Shown: piece after piece, positions 1 to 8,901 of the stretch
Layout of the letters: each line of letters begins with the position of its first letter
Position numbering within the stretch: position 1 is the stretch's first letter
Assembly: GCF_011405655.1 (NCBI RefSeq)
Contig: NZ_AP022829.1
Location: 605,001 to 669,000 of the forward strand
Direction: 5' to 3'
Length of the DNA stretch: 64,000 nucleotides
DNA from: Adlercreutzia hattorii
Lineage (GTDB): Bacteria > Actinomycetota > Coriobacteriia > Coriobacteriales > Eggerthellaceae
Position numbers and translations under genes: made by a program
Notes under the pieces: model-generated
The model's input: the letters and a program-made list of their open reading frames with translations, nothing else
The model's database searches: none
What the model was told of the DNA's origin: nothing

Positions 1-2511
1 GCCATGGCCGAGCGCATCGTAACTGCCGGCTTAGCGGGCCAGACGGGTGAGGAAGTGGAGTTCTCGCCGGCGCGCGTGTTGTTCCAGGACTTCACGGGTG
101 TGCCGGTGTTCGTCGATTTCGCCGTCATGCGCGAGGCCTGCGCCGATCTGGGCGGCGATCCGAAGAAGATTAATCCCCAGGTGCCGTGCGATTTGGTCAT
201 CGACCATTCGGTCATTGCGGATGTGGCCGGGTGCGACGGCTGCATGGATGAGAACATGAAGCTGGAGTTCAAGCGCAACGGCGAGCGCTACGACTTCCTG
301 AAATGGGCCCAGGAGTCCTTCGAGAACGTGCGCATCGTGCCGCCGGGACAGGGCATCTGCCATCAGCTGAACATCGAGAAGTTCGCCAGCGTGGTCATGG
401 AGTCGCCGGCCGGCCTTACGGGCGCCGACGGCACCCCCGTGGTTTACTTCGACACGCTGGTGGGCACTGACTCCCATACGCCCACGGCCAACGGCATCGG
501 CGTACTCGGTTGGGGCGTGGGCGGCATCGAGGCGGAGGCGGCCGCGCTCGGCCAACCCATCACGACGCTCGTGCCCCGCGTCATTGGCGTGAGGCTGACG
601 GGCGACTTGTCCGAGGGCGTGTCGGCCATGGACGTGTCGCTGACGTTCGCGCAAATGCTGCGCGAACGCGGCGTGGTGGGCTGCTTTGTGGAATGCTTCG
701 GCCCCGGCGTGGCGGCGCTTTCCGCCACCCAGCGCGCCTGCATCTCGAACATGACCCCGGAGTACGGCTGCACCTGCACGCTGTTCCCGGTGGACGACCG
801 CACCCTGGACTACCTGCGCCTCACGGGTCGCAGCGCCGATCAGGTGGCTCTGGTTGAAGCTTACGCGAAGGCCCAGGGTTACTGGAACGAGCCCGAGGCG
901 GCGCCGCGCACCTATGCCGAGGTGATCGAGCTCGATCTTTCCACAGTCCAACCTTCTTTGGCGGGCCCCTCGCGCCCCCACGATCGCATTCCGCTCGCCA
1001 AGGCCAGCGAGCGCTTCCGCGCCATCTGCGCCGAGCGCGGCCTCGACGATGCGACGGTGCATGTGGAGGTTGACGGCGAGGACTACGAGCTGACCCACGG
1101 AGCCATTGCCATCGCCGCCGTGACGAGCTGCACCACGGCCACCGACCAGGCCATGATGCTAGCCACGGGCCTCATGGCGCGCAACGCTGCCGAGCGCGGG
1201 CTTGCGCCGGCGCCCTGGGTGAAGACCATCTTGGCTCCCGGCAGCCGCGCCACCGAGCTTCTGCTCGAGCGGGCGGGACTCACTGAGCCCTTGCGCCAGC
1301 TGGGCTTTTTCACCTGCGGTTTCGGCTGCATGAGCTGCATTGGCAACTCGGGCCCTCTGTCCGAGGCCATGCATGCCGTGGCCGACGACATCGAACTGGC
1401 CAGCGTTCTGTCGGGCAACCGCAACTTCGAGGGCCGCATTTCGCCGGACGTGTCGCAGAACTACCTGATGCAGCCGGCCAACGTCATCGCCTACGCCATC
1501 GCCGGCACCATGGACATCGATCTGGAGAAGGATCCCCTTGGTACGGACGCTGAGGGAAATCCCGTGTTCTACGCCGACATCGTGCCCGCCGCCGACGAGG
1601 TGGCCGCTCTTGTGGACGAGTTCGTGACGGCCGACTTGTACGAGCAGGGCGCCGCAAACATGTTTGAGGGCGACGCCGCGTGGCAGGCCCTGGGCGCCGA
1701 GCCGAGCGACACCTTCGCGTGGGACGATGACTCTACCTACGTGCGCCGCCCGCCCTATTTCGACGGGATGACCCGCGAGGTGTCGGGCCAGGATGCCATC
1801 GAGGGCGCTCGTGTGCTCGGCAACTTCGGCGACTTCATCACGACCGATCATATCTCGCCGGCCGGTGCCATCGCGCCGGACATGCCGGCGGCCGAGTACC
1901 TGGAGACCCATGGCGTGGCTCCGGCCGACTTCAACACCTACGGTAGCCGTCGAGGCAACCACGAGGTGATGATGCGCGGCACCTTCGCTAACGTGAAGCT
2001 GCAGAATAAGTTGGCCTGCGGCCGCAAGGGCGGCTGGACCCGCGACTTTACCACCGGTGAGATCACGCCTCTGTATTATGCCGCCGAGAACTACGCCGCC
2101 TCTGACACGCCGGCGGCAGTCCTTGCGGGCAAGATGTACGGCTCCGGTTCGTCCCGAGACTGGGCGGCCAAAGGTCCGATGCTGCTCGGCGTGCGCGTGG
2201 CCATCGCGGAGAGCTTCGAGCGCATCCATCGCTCCAACCTCATCGGCATGGGCATCCTGCCGCTGCAGTTCATCGAGGGGCAAAATGCGGAGACGCTGGG
2301 TCTCGACGGCTCCGAGGTCATCACCGTGGCGCCCATCGACTTCTCGGCGGGGTTGCCGAGCCCGGCTGTCGTGAAGGTGACGGCCAAGAAGCCCGATGGA
2401 AGCGCCGTGACCTTCGATGCCACCGTGCGCATCGACACGCCCACGGAGGGCCGCTACTACGAAAACGGCGGCATCCTCCAATACGTTCTTCGCGATCTGA
2501 TCAAAGGATAA
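1..2511 (+). CDS. acnA: Aconitate hydratase, 5' end outside the window
   Basis: Interconverts citrate and isocitrate in the cytosol (TCA cycle). The frame is open at the left edge. The first in-frame ATG is at 4, but the segment EFSPARVLFQDFTGVP follows within about 20 residues, whereas it lies some 75 residues into typical AcnA, so the real start is probably upstream. Counting from the ATG at 4, Cys376 (in SCTTATD) and Cys442 and Cys445 (in FGCMSCIGNSG) are the expected 4Fe-4S ligands. The C-terminal swivel domain carries GSGSSRDWAAKG. The first cluster segment is SCTTATD where most family members have SCTNTSN, a mild deviation. A strong terminator follows directly, so this gene ends its transcription unit. 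Confidence 0.93.
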   Translation, partial: AMAERIVTAGLAGQTGEEVEFSPARVLFQDFTGVPVFVDFAVMREACADLGGDPKKINPQVPCDLVIDHSVIADVAGCDGCMDENMKLEFKRNGERYDFLKWAQESFENVRIVPPGQGICHQLNIEKFASVVMESPAGLTGADGTPVVYFDTLVGTDSHTPTANGIGVLGWGVGGIEAEAAALGQPITTLVPRVIGVRLTGDLSEGVSAMDVSLTFAQMLRERGVVGCFVECFGPGVAALSATQRACISNMTPEYGCTCTLFPVDDRTLDYLRLTGRSADQVALVEAYAKAQGYWNEPEAAPRTYAEVIELDLSTVQPSLAGPSRPHDRIPLAKASERFRAICAERGLDDATVHVEVDGEDYELTHGAIAIAAVTSCTTATDQAMMLATGLMARNAAERGLAPAPWVKTILAPGSRATELLLERAGLTEPLRQLGFFTCGFGCMSCIGNSGPLSEAMHAVADDIELASVLSGNRNFEGRISPDVSQNYLMQPANVIAYAIAGTMDIDLEKDPLGTDAEGNPVFYADIVPAADEVAALVDEFVTADLYEQGAANMFEGDAAWQALGAEPSDTFAWDDDSTYVRRPPYFDGMTREVSGQDAIEGARVLGNFGDFITTDHISPAGAIAPDMPAAEYLETHGVAPADFNTYGSRRGNHEVMMRGTFANVKLQNKLACGRKGGWTRDFTTGEITPLYYAAENYAASDTPAAVLAGKMYGSGSSRDWAAKGPMLLGVRVAIAESFERIHRSNLIGMGILPLQFIEGQNAETLGLDGSEVITVAPIDFSAGLPSPAVVKVTAKKPDGSAVTFDATVRIDTPTEGRYYENGGILQYVLRDLIKG

Positions 2512-2532
2512 GAACCGATCGTGCATTGCTCA

Positions 2533-2568
2533 GCCCCCGTCGCTGCGCGAGAGCGACGGGGGCTTTTT
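2533..2568 (+). terminator. Rho-independent terminator after acnA
   Basis: A 12-bp GC-rich stem (2533-2544 with 2552-2563) closes a 7-nt loop and is followed by five T residues. It lies 22 bases after the aconitase stop codon and separates it from aspS. Confidence 0.9.
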
Positions 2569-2683
2569 GCTGCCGTCTGTGCGCTTTTCCGTTGCTGAAC
2601 GCGCTGAAAGCTAGCTTGCGCGCCTGCAATGCGGTACGATTACGGGCACGTGATTTTTGACCCCTAGGAGCAACGAAACGACT

Positions 2684-4465
2684 ATGGAAGACTTCCGCAA
2701 CGAATATTGCATGCACACCGCCACCTGCGGGCAGCTGCGTGCGACTGATGTGAACCAAGAGGTGGCTTTGTGCGGTTGGGCGTGGCACACCCGCGACCAC
2801 GGCGGCCTCATCTTCATCGACCTGCGCGACCGTGATGGCTATACCCAGGTGGTGGTCGATCCCGATTGTGTGAGCGAGGAGGACTTCCATGCGGCCGAGC
2901 ACTTGGGTCGCGAGTACGTGCTGAAGGTGTCCGGGCGCGTGCGCGAGCGTGCACCGGAGGCGATCAACCCGAACATGATCACGGGCGAGATCGAAGTTTT
3001 GGCCAATGCGGTACAGGTGTTGAACACGTCGGTGACGCCGCCCTTCTCTATTGAGGACGGCATCGAGACCGACGAGATCACGCGCATGAAGTGGCGCTAT
3101 CTGGACATCCGCCGTCCCGAGATGCTCGCCAACCTGAAGCTGCGCCACACGGTGACCCAGGCCATGCGCCGGGCCCTGGACGAGCGTGGTTTCCTGGAGA
3201 TCGAGACGCCGATTCTGGCGAACTCCACGCCCGAGGGCGCCCGCGACTACATCGTGCCGTCGCGTCCGAACCCGGGCAAGTTCTACGCCCTGCCCCAGAG
3301 TCCCCAGCAGTTCAAGCAGATGCTCATGTGCGCCGGGGTGGAGCGCTATTACCAGATTGCCCGCTGTTTCCGCGACGAGGACCTGCGCGCCGATCGCCAG
3401 CCCGAGTTCACCCAGGTCGACATCGAGATGTCCTTCGTCGAGGGCGACGATGTGTGCGACATGATGGAAGGTGTCATGGCCGAGACCTTGAAGGCCGTGG
3501 GTGTGACCGACGTCGCCTTCCCGCTGCAGAAGATGCAGTACGCCGACGCCATGCGCCTGTACGGCTGCGATCGCCCCGACGTGCGCTTCGGCATGCTGCT
3601 TCACGACATCACTGACATTGTGAAGGACACCGGCTTCAAGGTGTTCGCGAGCGTGGCCCAGTCCGGCGGAGTGGTGAAGGCCATCAACGTCAAGGGTGCC
3701 GGCGACTGGTCCCGCGGCGAGGTGGAGAAGCTCGCCAGCATCGCCGAGGCCAACGGCGCCAAGGGCATGGCCTGGGTGGCGTTCACCACCGATGGCCAGG
3801 AGAAGAGCCCTATCAAGAAGTTCTTCACCGACGAGGAGTGGGCGGCCCTGAAGGCCGAGATGGAAGTAGAGCCCGGCGACCTTTTGCTGTTCGCGGCCGA
3901 TAAGCCCGAGATCGCCAACGCGGTGCTCTCCGCCCTGCGCCTGCACATGGCCGACGCCATGAACATCCCCCGCGAGGGCCACGCGCTGCTGTGGGTCGTG
4001 AACTTCCCCATGTTCCGCTACGACGAGGACGAGAAGAAGTACGCTGCCGAGCACCATCCCTTCACCCATGTGCTGAAGGAGGATCTGGACAAGATCGAGA
4101 GCGATCCGCTGGCCTGCGGCAGCTACTCCTACGACTTGGTCATGGACGGCTTCGAGGTGGGTGGCGGCACCATCCGCATCCACAACGCCGAGGAGCAGCG
4201 CCGCATCCTGCGCGTCGTGGGACTGACCGATGAGGAGATCGACGAGAAGTTCGGCCACCTCATTCGCGCGCTGGAGCTGGGCGCCCCGCCGCACGGCGGC
4301 ATCGCCCTGGGCTTGGATCGTCTCGTGATGCTTCTGGCCCGCAAGGACTCCATCCGCGATGTCATCGCCTTCCCGAAGACGAGCAGCGCGAGCGACCCCA
4401 TGACCGGCGCTCCGAGTGCCGTCACCGGCCGCCAGCTGAAGGATGTGAGCCTACGCATCCTGTAA
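2684..4465 (+). CDS. aspS: Aspartyl-tRNA synthetase
   Basis: Class II synthetase that charges tRNA(Asp) in the cytosol. The 593 residues match the usual bacterial length near 590. An N-terminal OB-fold anticodon domain (RDHGGLIFIDLRDR) is followed by the catalytic core, with motif 2 seen as CFRDEDLRADRQPEFTQ and motif 3 as GIALGLDRLVMLL; the bacterial GAD insertion lies between them. The frame also opens at a TTG at 2657, but ATG 2684 is preferred because AGGAG lies at 2666-2670; ATG 2711 is a further possibility. The gene stands alone between two terminators. Whether the enzyme also acts on tRNA(Asn) cannot be told from the sequence. Confidence 0.95.
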   Translation: MEDFRNEYCMHTATCGQLRATDVNQEVALCGWAWHTRDHGGLIFIDLRDRDGYTQVVVDPDCVSEEDFHAAEHLGREYVLKVSGRVRERAPEAINPNMITGEIEVLANAVQVLNTSVTPPFSIEDGIETDEITRMKWRYLDIRRPEMLANLKLRHTVTQAMRRALDERGFLEIETPILANSTPEGARDYIVPSRPNPGKFYALPQSPQQFKQMLMCAGVERYYQIARCFRDEDLRADRQPEFTQVDIEMSFVEGDDVCDMMEGVMAETLKAVGVTDVAFPLQKMQYADAMRLYGCDRPDVRFGMLLHDITDIVKDTGFKVFASVAQSGGVVKAINVKGAGDWSRGEVEKLASIAEANGAKGMAWVAFTTDGQEKSPIKKFFTDEEWAALKAEMEVEPGDLLLFAADKPEIANAVLSALRLHMADAMNIPREGHALLWVVNFPMFRYDEDEKKYAAEHHPFTHVLKEDLDKIESDPLACGSYSYDLVMDGFEVGGGTIRIHNAEEQRRILRVVGLTDEEIDEKFGHLIRALELGAPPHGGIALGLDRLVMLLARKDSIRDVIAFPKTSSASDPMTGAPSAVTGRQLKDVSLRIL

Positions 4466-4500
4466 GCGCGCAGCGCGGTCGAACGCAATAGAGCTTGCAA

Positions 4501-4530
4501 GGCGCCTGCCCCTTCGGGCGGGCGCCTTTT
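4501..4530 (+). terminator. Rho-independent terminator after aspS
   Basis: A 10-bp stem (4501-4510 with 4517-4526, one G-U pair) with a 6-base CCTTCG loop is followed by TTTT. It lies 35 bases after the aspS stop codon. Confidence 0.88.
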
Positions 4531-4576
4531 GCGCGAGAAGGCCATGGGGTCGGGACGCTTTCGTTTCAGGCGAGGC

Positions 4577-4702
4577 AAATGCCACTTCGACCCCGTTATG
4601 GCACGGCGCGATGCCAGTTAAGGGGTGAAATGGTAAGGAAATGCCAGTTCGACCCCGTTATGGCAAGACGCGAACGACCATTTCTGGGTCGAACTGGCAT
4701 TT
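4577..4702. repeat. Direct and inverted repeat cluster A
   Basis: This 315-base gap between aspS and the phosphatase gene has no coding sequence. Two 27-base units (4577-4603 and 4639-4665) differ at one base and share the core TTCGACCCCGTTATGGCA. A 17-base inverted copy of the first part lies at 4686-4702, and a partial copy (GATGCCAGTT) at 4610-4619. The inverted pair could form a stem of about 17 bp. The sequence does not resemble a known mobile-element end. Three other gaps in the window have the same kind of layout with different unit sequences. Confidence 0.8.
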
Positions 4703-4780
4703 GCGCGGGCAAAAGCGAAAATGCGTGCCCGAGCTTTGGGCTATCGGCTTCCAGGGCGCAGGCGTTTCCGAAAGCGCGGC

Positions 4781-5818
4781 CTAGGCCACCAAGGCGCGGA
4801 GGCTTTCGGTGGCTTCGGGGGTGAGGTGCAGGCCCTCGCGCAGGTAGGCGGCGAAGCTGCCGTAGAGGCGGTCGATCTCGTCGAAGTAGGCGCGCAGGTA
4901 GGCCGGCCGCGCTTCCAGAAACGACAGCAGGATGGCGCGCTCGTGGTCGGTCATGCCCCCGTCGAGGTGCGCTGCCTCCTCTGCGATGAGGTCGGCGTGG
5001 TCGGCGTTCACGCGCAGATAGTCCTCCATGATGGCGTCCTCGTCGGCTCCGGTGGCGCGCAAAAGCGTGGCGCATAGCACCCCGGTGCGGTCCTTGCCGT
5101 TCACGCAGTGGATGAGCGCGGGGCGTCCCTCGGCGGCCATGGAGCGCAGGGCCTGCCCCACCAGCGGATACTCGCGCACGTAGCGGCGGTAGTTCGCGCC
5201 CATGCGCTCCTCGGGCTCGCCGTAGCGCTCGATGACGCCGGCGATCAGGCGCTTGTCGGAATCCTTGCGGCGATGCTCAGTGGAGGGCTCCAGGGCCACG
5301 GTGCGCATGCCCACGATGTAGGGCTCCGGATGCGCCGCCACTTCGGCGGCCGTGCGCAAATCGTAGATGGTGGCGATGCCGAGGGCGCCCGAGAGGAAGG
5401 CCGCCTCCTCGCCCGTGAGGTTCGAAAGCTCTCGGGACCGGAAGATGCGCGCATCTCTGAACGAACCGCCCACGGCGCGGATGCGCGCATCTCCGTAGGT
5501 GCCCCCGGCGGGCAGCGCCTCGAAGGCGAACCCGGCCACCAGCGCGGAGGGCTCGCCATCCTCGGTCACGGGCCGCACCTTCAGCAGGTAGCGCCCAGGG
5601 GTTTCCGGGGTATAGACGAACCGCCAGTTCACCCCGCGGCTCTTGTCCACGGCGGCAGTGGGATAGGCCGTCCAGGAGGCGCCGTCATCCAGCGAGAACT
5701 CCATGGCGCAAATGGCGCGGTCGAAGTCGTCCACGTAACCGGCAAACTCAATGGGCGTACCGGCGTAATAGGGCGGCCGCGTTCGCGGGGCGAGGGGATT
5801 GCCTGATTCATTCGCCAT
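4781..5818 (-). CDS. Tyrosine-protein phosphatase with N-terminal beta domain
   Basis: The C-terminal two thirds (about 110-345) is a Y_phosphatase3-type catalytic domain with the P-loop HCVNGKDRTG: nucleophile Cys238, Arg244 (HC-x5-R). Such enzymes remove phosphate from phosphotyrosine or phosphoinositides. The first 105 residues form a separate domain with SLDDGASW and PGRYLLKVR, the pattern of the immunoglobulin-like dimerisation domain of sulfite-oxidase-type molybdoenzymes. No signal peptide or membrane segment is visible, so it probably acts in the cytosol. ATG 5818 is preceded by a modest AAAGG. A perfect 10-bp inverted repeat lies upstream. The fold of the first domain is inferred from motif resemblance only. 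Confidence 0.85.
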   Translation of the reverse strand: MANESGNPLAPRTRPPYYAGTPIEFAGYVDDFDRAICAMEFSLDDGASWTAYPTAAVDKSRGVNWRFVYTPETPGRYLLKVRPVTEDGEPSALVAGFAFEALPAGGTYGDARIRAVGGSFRDARIFRSRELSNLTGEEAAFLSGALGIATIYDLRTAAEVAAHPEPYIVGMRTVALEPSTEHRRKDSDKRLIAGVIERYGEPEERMGANYRRYVREYPLVGQALRSMAAEGRPALIHCVNGKDRTGVLCATLLRATGADEDAIMEDYLRVNADHADLIAEEAAHLDGGMTDHERAILLSFLEARPAYLRAYFDEIDRLYGSFAAYLREGLHLTPEATESLRALVA

Positions 5819-5880
5819 AAGAGCCTTTCGGAAGGGTGCACGCTGGGTTATTCAATCGATGCAATTATCCCAGTACCGCG

Positions 5881-5917
5881 TATTCAAATCTAGATTTGTC
5901 AAATCGTGATTTGAATA
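5881..5917. promoter_or_regulatory. AT-rich inverted repeat before the phosphatase gene
   Basis: Perfect 10-bp arms (5881-5890 and 5908-5917) flank a 17-base centre, and a 14-bp palindrome CAAATCTAGATTTG sits inside at 5886-5899. The site lies directly after the stop codon of the serine hydrolase gene and 63 bases upstream of the phosphatase start. There is no T-run on either strand, so an operator is a better guess than a terminator. Confidence 0.45.
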
Positions 5918-7573
5918 TCAGACGAGGTCGCCGCGGATTTCCAGCAGGGTGCGGGCGAGGTGGGCGAAGGCCTGCTCGCCGGCGGCCGAGTCGGGCGCAT
6001 TGGTCATGATGGTTATGAGGTAGTCGCGACCGTTGATGGTGACGATGCCCGAATCGCACACGGCGTCGTCGTCTTGGCCGTCGATCCAGCCGGCTTTGTT
6101 GCGCACGGTGATGTTTGTGCCGATAGAGGCGACGGTCTTGTCCTCTTCAATGAGCGTCTGGCCGCCCTCCGCGTCTTCGGCGAGCACAGAGCCGTCCCCT
6201 TCGGAGCCGTCGGCGGGCGTGATCTCCTCGGAACCCTCCTCGTCGCTTCCGTCGTCTTCCACGCCCTCCTCGCCGCCGGAGCCCTCTTCCGGCAGGTAGT
6301 CGGTGTGCCCTGCGCTCGTGGTGCCCAGGGCGCCGTTGCGCAGGAATGAGACTTCGGTTTTGCTGAAGGTGTCGGAGAGCCACTGGGCTGCCGAGGTGTC
6401 GGCAGTCGTCAGGTACTCGTAGATCTTCAACCACATGAGGGCCGACTGGCGTGCTGTGTAGGTGGGGAAGTACGTGTCGTTCACCAGCGCGGTGTCGACG
6501 CCGGCCTCCGCCAGCCACGCCTCCATGCCGTCGTTCCCGTAGGTGCGGCGCAGCTTGCCGTAGGAGGCGTTGTCCGACCAGACGATGGTGTTTTCCACCT
6601 GAGTGAGGCGCGAGGACGAAGCGCGGTCGATGTCGTTGGGGAACTCCTTGTTCACCACATAGGCGCAATAGGGACCCTTGAACGAGCTGGCGCCGTAGAT
6701 GGGCACGTCCACGTTGCCGGCAATGCCGCGTCCCGTGCCCAGATCCATGATGAGGTAGCTGGCCTCATAGCCATTGTTGTCGTAGTAGGAGAGCGCGTTG
6801 TTCAAGCTCACGAGGGAACGGTCGGAGAGCACGGGCGCGGCGGCCTGTTCGCCGGCGTCGTTGGTCGCGTTGCCGAGGGCGAAGGCGAAGGGGGCCTTCT
6901 GCCCGGCGAGGTTGGTAAGGTCGTCGCGGGTTGGCGTGTAGGCGGGCAGCTGGGCCAGCTCCGGCTCGACGGGGCGGGCGAGGCTCACCTGGGTGGCGAC
7001 GTTCTGCGCGAAGTAGGAGGCGTTGCCGCCCACGGCGTTGGCGCTGGCGACGCCGACATGCTTGCTGCCGTCTTTGGCGGCGGCCGATGCGAAAGGACCG
7101 ATGTGGAAAAGCGCCATGGCGAAGATGACGGCCAGCGCGATGGCGATGAGCGCCATGGCCGCCCGTGCGAGATTGAAGCCGCCGGCCGGGGCGAGCGTGT
7201 GCATTTGGGGGGCGAACGCGGCGCCTGCGCGGGGGGCGTGGCTGCCGCGGCCGGAGGGGGCGCCGTTGCGCGGACGTCCCTGGGCGCCGCGATTGCCAGC
7301 GGGCGTTTGTTTGCCGCGGGGCTGCTCGCCGCGTGTGGAGCGCTCGCCGCCCGAGTGCCGGCGTCCCGGCTCGGGCTCGCGACGGCGGTCGCGGCTTGAG
7401 GGATACTCGTCGCGCAGGGGGTTGTGCCGGGTGCCGCGCGGGCGGTTGCCGGAGGAGGAAGACGAACGGGTGGTACCCGTGGAGCGGCCATCGAAGCGGC
7501 CCGTGGAAAGAGAGAGGCCGCCTTGGGAGCGTCTGGGTTCGTCGTCGTAGCGGCTGTAATCGGATCGGGCCAT
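5918..7573 (-). CDS. Membrane-anchored serine hydrolase of the class A beta-lactamase fold
   Basis: The first 135 residues are rich in Arg, Gly, Ser and Pro and should be cytosolic. One membrane helix follows (about 136-156), then an extracytoplasmic catalytic domain. Class A beta-lactamase-type motifs are present in order: S296-x-x-K299 (ASSFK), S333-D334-N335, and K493-A494-G495 in the place of KTG. The domain could act on cell-wall peptides or beta-lactams; the Glu166 region is not recognisable, so resistance is not implied. An insert of about 50 residues (429-478), nearly all Asp, Glu, Gly and Ser, interrupts the catalytic domain before the KAG strand. The gene is monocistronic on the minus strand, with the start supported by the frame and lack of earlier ATG. 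Confidence 0.8.
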   Translation of the reverse strand: MARSDYSRYDDEPRRSQGGLSLSTGRFDGRSTGTTRSSSSSGNRPRGTRHNPLRDEYPSSRDRRREPEPGRRHSGGERSTRGEQPRGKQTPAGNRGAQGRPRNGAPSGRGSHAPRAGAAFAPQMHTLAPAGGFNLARAAMALIAIALAVIFAMALFHIGPFASAAAKDGSKHVGVASANAVGGNASYFAQNVATQVSLARPVEPELAQLPAYTPTRDDLTNLAGQKAPFAFALGNATNDAGEQAAAPVLSDRSLVSLNNALSYYDNNGYEASYLIMDLGTGRGIAGNVDVPIYGASSFKGPYCAYVVNKEFPNDIDRASSSRLTQVENTIVWSDNASYGKLRRTYGNDGMEAWLAEAGVDTALVNDTYFPTYTARQSALMWLKIYEYLTTADTSAAQWLSDTFSKTEVSFLRNGALGTTSAGHTDYLPEEGSGGEEGVEDDGSDEEGSEEITPADGSEGDGSVLAEDAEGGQTLIEEDKTVASIGTNITVRNKAGWIDGQDDDAVCDSGIVTINGRDYLITIMTNAPDSAAGEQAFAHLARTLLEIRGDLV

Positions 7574-7689
7574 GACATCCTCGGGACTGATGTGTTTGAG
7601 TTACGTTTAAGGGGCGAAAGAATAGTAGCAATTCCCCGGGTTTTTGCGAAGACCTTACGAAGATCTTAACAAGGATCGCGTAGTGAAAA

Positions 7690-7715
7690 CGCCCGCAGAC
7701 GGTCTTTAGCGGGCG
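7690..7715 (-). terminator. Hairpin upstream of the serine hydrolase gene
   Basis: Stem CGCCCGC (7690-7696) with GCGGGCG (7709-7715); read on the minus strand it is followed by TTTTC. No minus-strand gene lies above it, so it may sit in the leader of the serine hydrolase mRNA or end an unrecognised transcript. Confidence 0.35.
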
Positions 7716-7797
7716 CCCTATGGACTTTTAGTTACCGGAGGGGAGCGCCGTCGCCAGTTGTGCGCGCTTCCCCTATACTTAAGCCTTACGAGTTCGA

Positions 7798-7905
7798 GTG
7801 CCTCGAATGGGTATGGGCGGCGACATGTTCCGAACCTGGTCAGGTCCGGGAGGAAGCAGCCATAAGGGACCGCTGACGAGCGCCCATACCTATTCGGGGC
7901 ACTTT
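7798..7905 (+). ncRNA. ffs: Signal recognition particle RNA, small bacterial type (4.5S)
   Basis: RNA core of the signal recognition particle, which binds Ffh and targets membrane proteins to the translocon. The conserved domain IV tip is present (GTTCCGAACC, GGTCAGGTCCGGGAGGAAGC, then AGCAGCCATAAGG, near 7827-7867). The two ends pair over 21 bases (7798-7818 with 7882-7902) with three G-U pairs, and a TTTT tract follows. A TATACT that could serve as the -10 element lies about 20 bases upstream. A short open frame runs antisense across it and is not a gene. Confidence 0.95.
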
Positions 7906-8043
7906 TGCGCGAAGGGCGCACCGCGGTGCCAACGTAAAATTACCGTGGCGCTTTTGCGCAGGGCCTCGTTGCCGTGACCTCTGAAAATACAATGGGGCCG
8001 GCGGCGCGCCGCCTTCTACGTTATTCTGCAGATTGGAGACTCG

Positions 8044-8898
8044 GTGGGCATCATCGACTTTTTCATCAACCTTTTGAAAGACCCGCGCGGCTTCATCGCC
8101 GGCTGGATCATCGCTTTGGGCCCGGTGTGGGTGTACACGCCGCTGTTCCTTATCGTGTTCGTGGAGACGGGGCTCGTGTTCTTCCCGTTTCTGCCGGGCG
8201 ACTCGCTCCTGTTCGCGGCCGGCGTGTTCTCCGCCGACGGCGGCGGCCTGAACGTGTGGGCCACGCTCATCGTGTTCTGGGCGGCGGCCATTCTGGGCAA
8301 CACCTCGAACTATTGGATCGCGCGCCTGTTCGGTAGCCGCATCATCGATTCGGGGAAGGTGAAGGCGCTCACGCCCGAGCGCATGGCCAAGCTCGATCAC
8401 TTCTTCGAGCGCTATGGCGGGCTCACGATCATCATCACGCGGTTCATGCCGTTTTTCCGCACCTTCGCGCCGTTCATCGCCGGTACCGGACACATGAACT
8501 TCGGGAAGTTCACGTTCTTCAACGCCGTCGGCGGCATCTCCTGGGTGAGCCTGTTCGTACTGGTGGGATACTTCTTCGGCGGCATTCCGCTGGTGCAGGA
8601 GCACTTCGAGGTGATCGTGCTGGGCATTGTGGCCGTGTCCGTGGCGCCGGCGTTCATCGGTGTCATCAAGGCTGCTCTCACGAGCCGTCGCGCCAAAGAG
8701 GGCGATCCGGTGGCCCAGGCCGAGGAGCGCGTGAGCGAGGCCGAGTACCAACGCGAGCTGACCGAGGAGCGCGTGATGCGCGCCGAGGCCGAGGCGAAGG
8801 CGGAGGCGCGGCGCCGGGTAGCGTCTGAGCAGACCGCGCAGCCGACCGAGGAGACGCAGGCGCCGGTTTCCGAGACCGAGGAGAAAGACGGGGAATAG
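8044..8898 (+). CDS. DedA family membrane protein (VTT domain)
   Basis: Integral membrane protein of the DedA/VTT family, whose members are linked to undecaprenyl-phosphate or phospholipid flipping and membrane potential. Family signatures are visible: the early FLPGDSLLFAAG segment, and FFERYGG with TRFMPFFRTFAPFIAGTGHM about 125-155. There are about five hydrophobic segments. The last 70 residues are highly charged and predicted helical, longer than usual for the family. The start is GTG 8044, with GGAG at 8035-8038. Its stop is only 3 bases before dnaX, so the two are probably cotranscribed. Confidence 0.9.
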   Translation: MGIIDFFINLLKDPRGFIAGWIIALGPVWVYTPLFLIVFVETGLVFFPFLPGDSLLFAAGVFSADGGGLNVWATLIVFWAAAILGNTSNYWIARLFGSRIIDSGKVKALTPERMAKLDHFFERYGGLTIIITRFMPFFRTFAPFIAGTGHMNFGKFTFFNAVGGISWVSLFVLVGYFFGGIPLVQEHFEVIVLGIVAVSVAPAFIGVIKAALTSRRAKEGDPVAQAEERVSEAEYQRELTEERVMRAEAEAKAEARRRVASEQTAQPTEETQAPVSETEEKDGE

Positions 8899-8901
8899 GC
8901 C

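Noticed and set aside
7718-7921. Minus-strand open frame of 67 codons over the SRP RNA
   Set aside because: It is antisense to a clear 4.5S RNA and has no ribosome site or protein-like composition.
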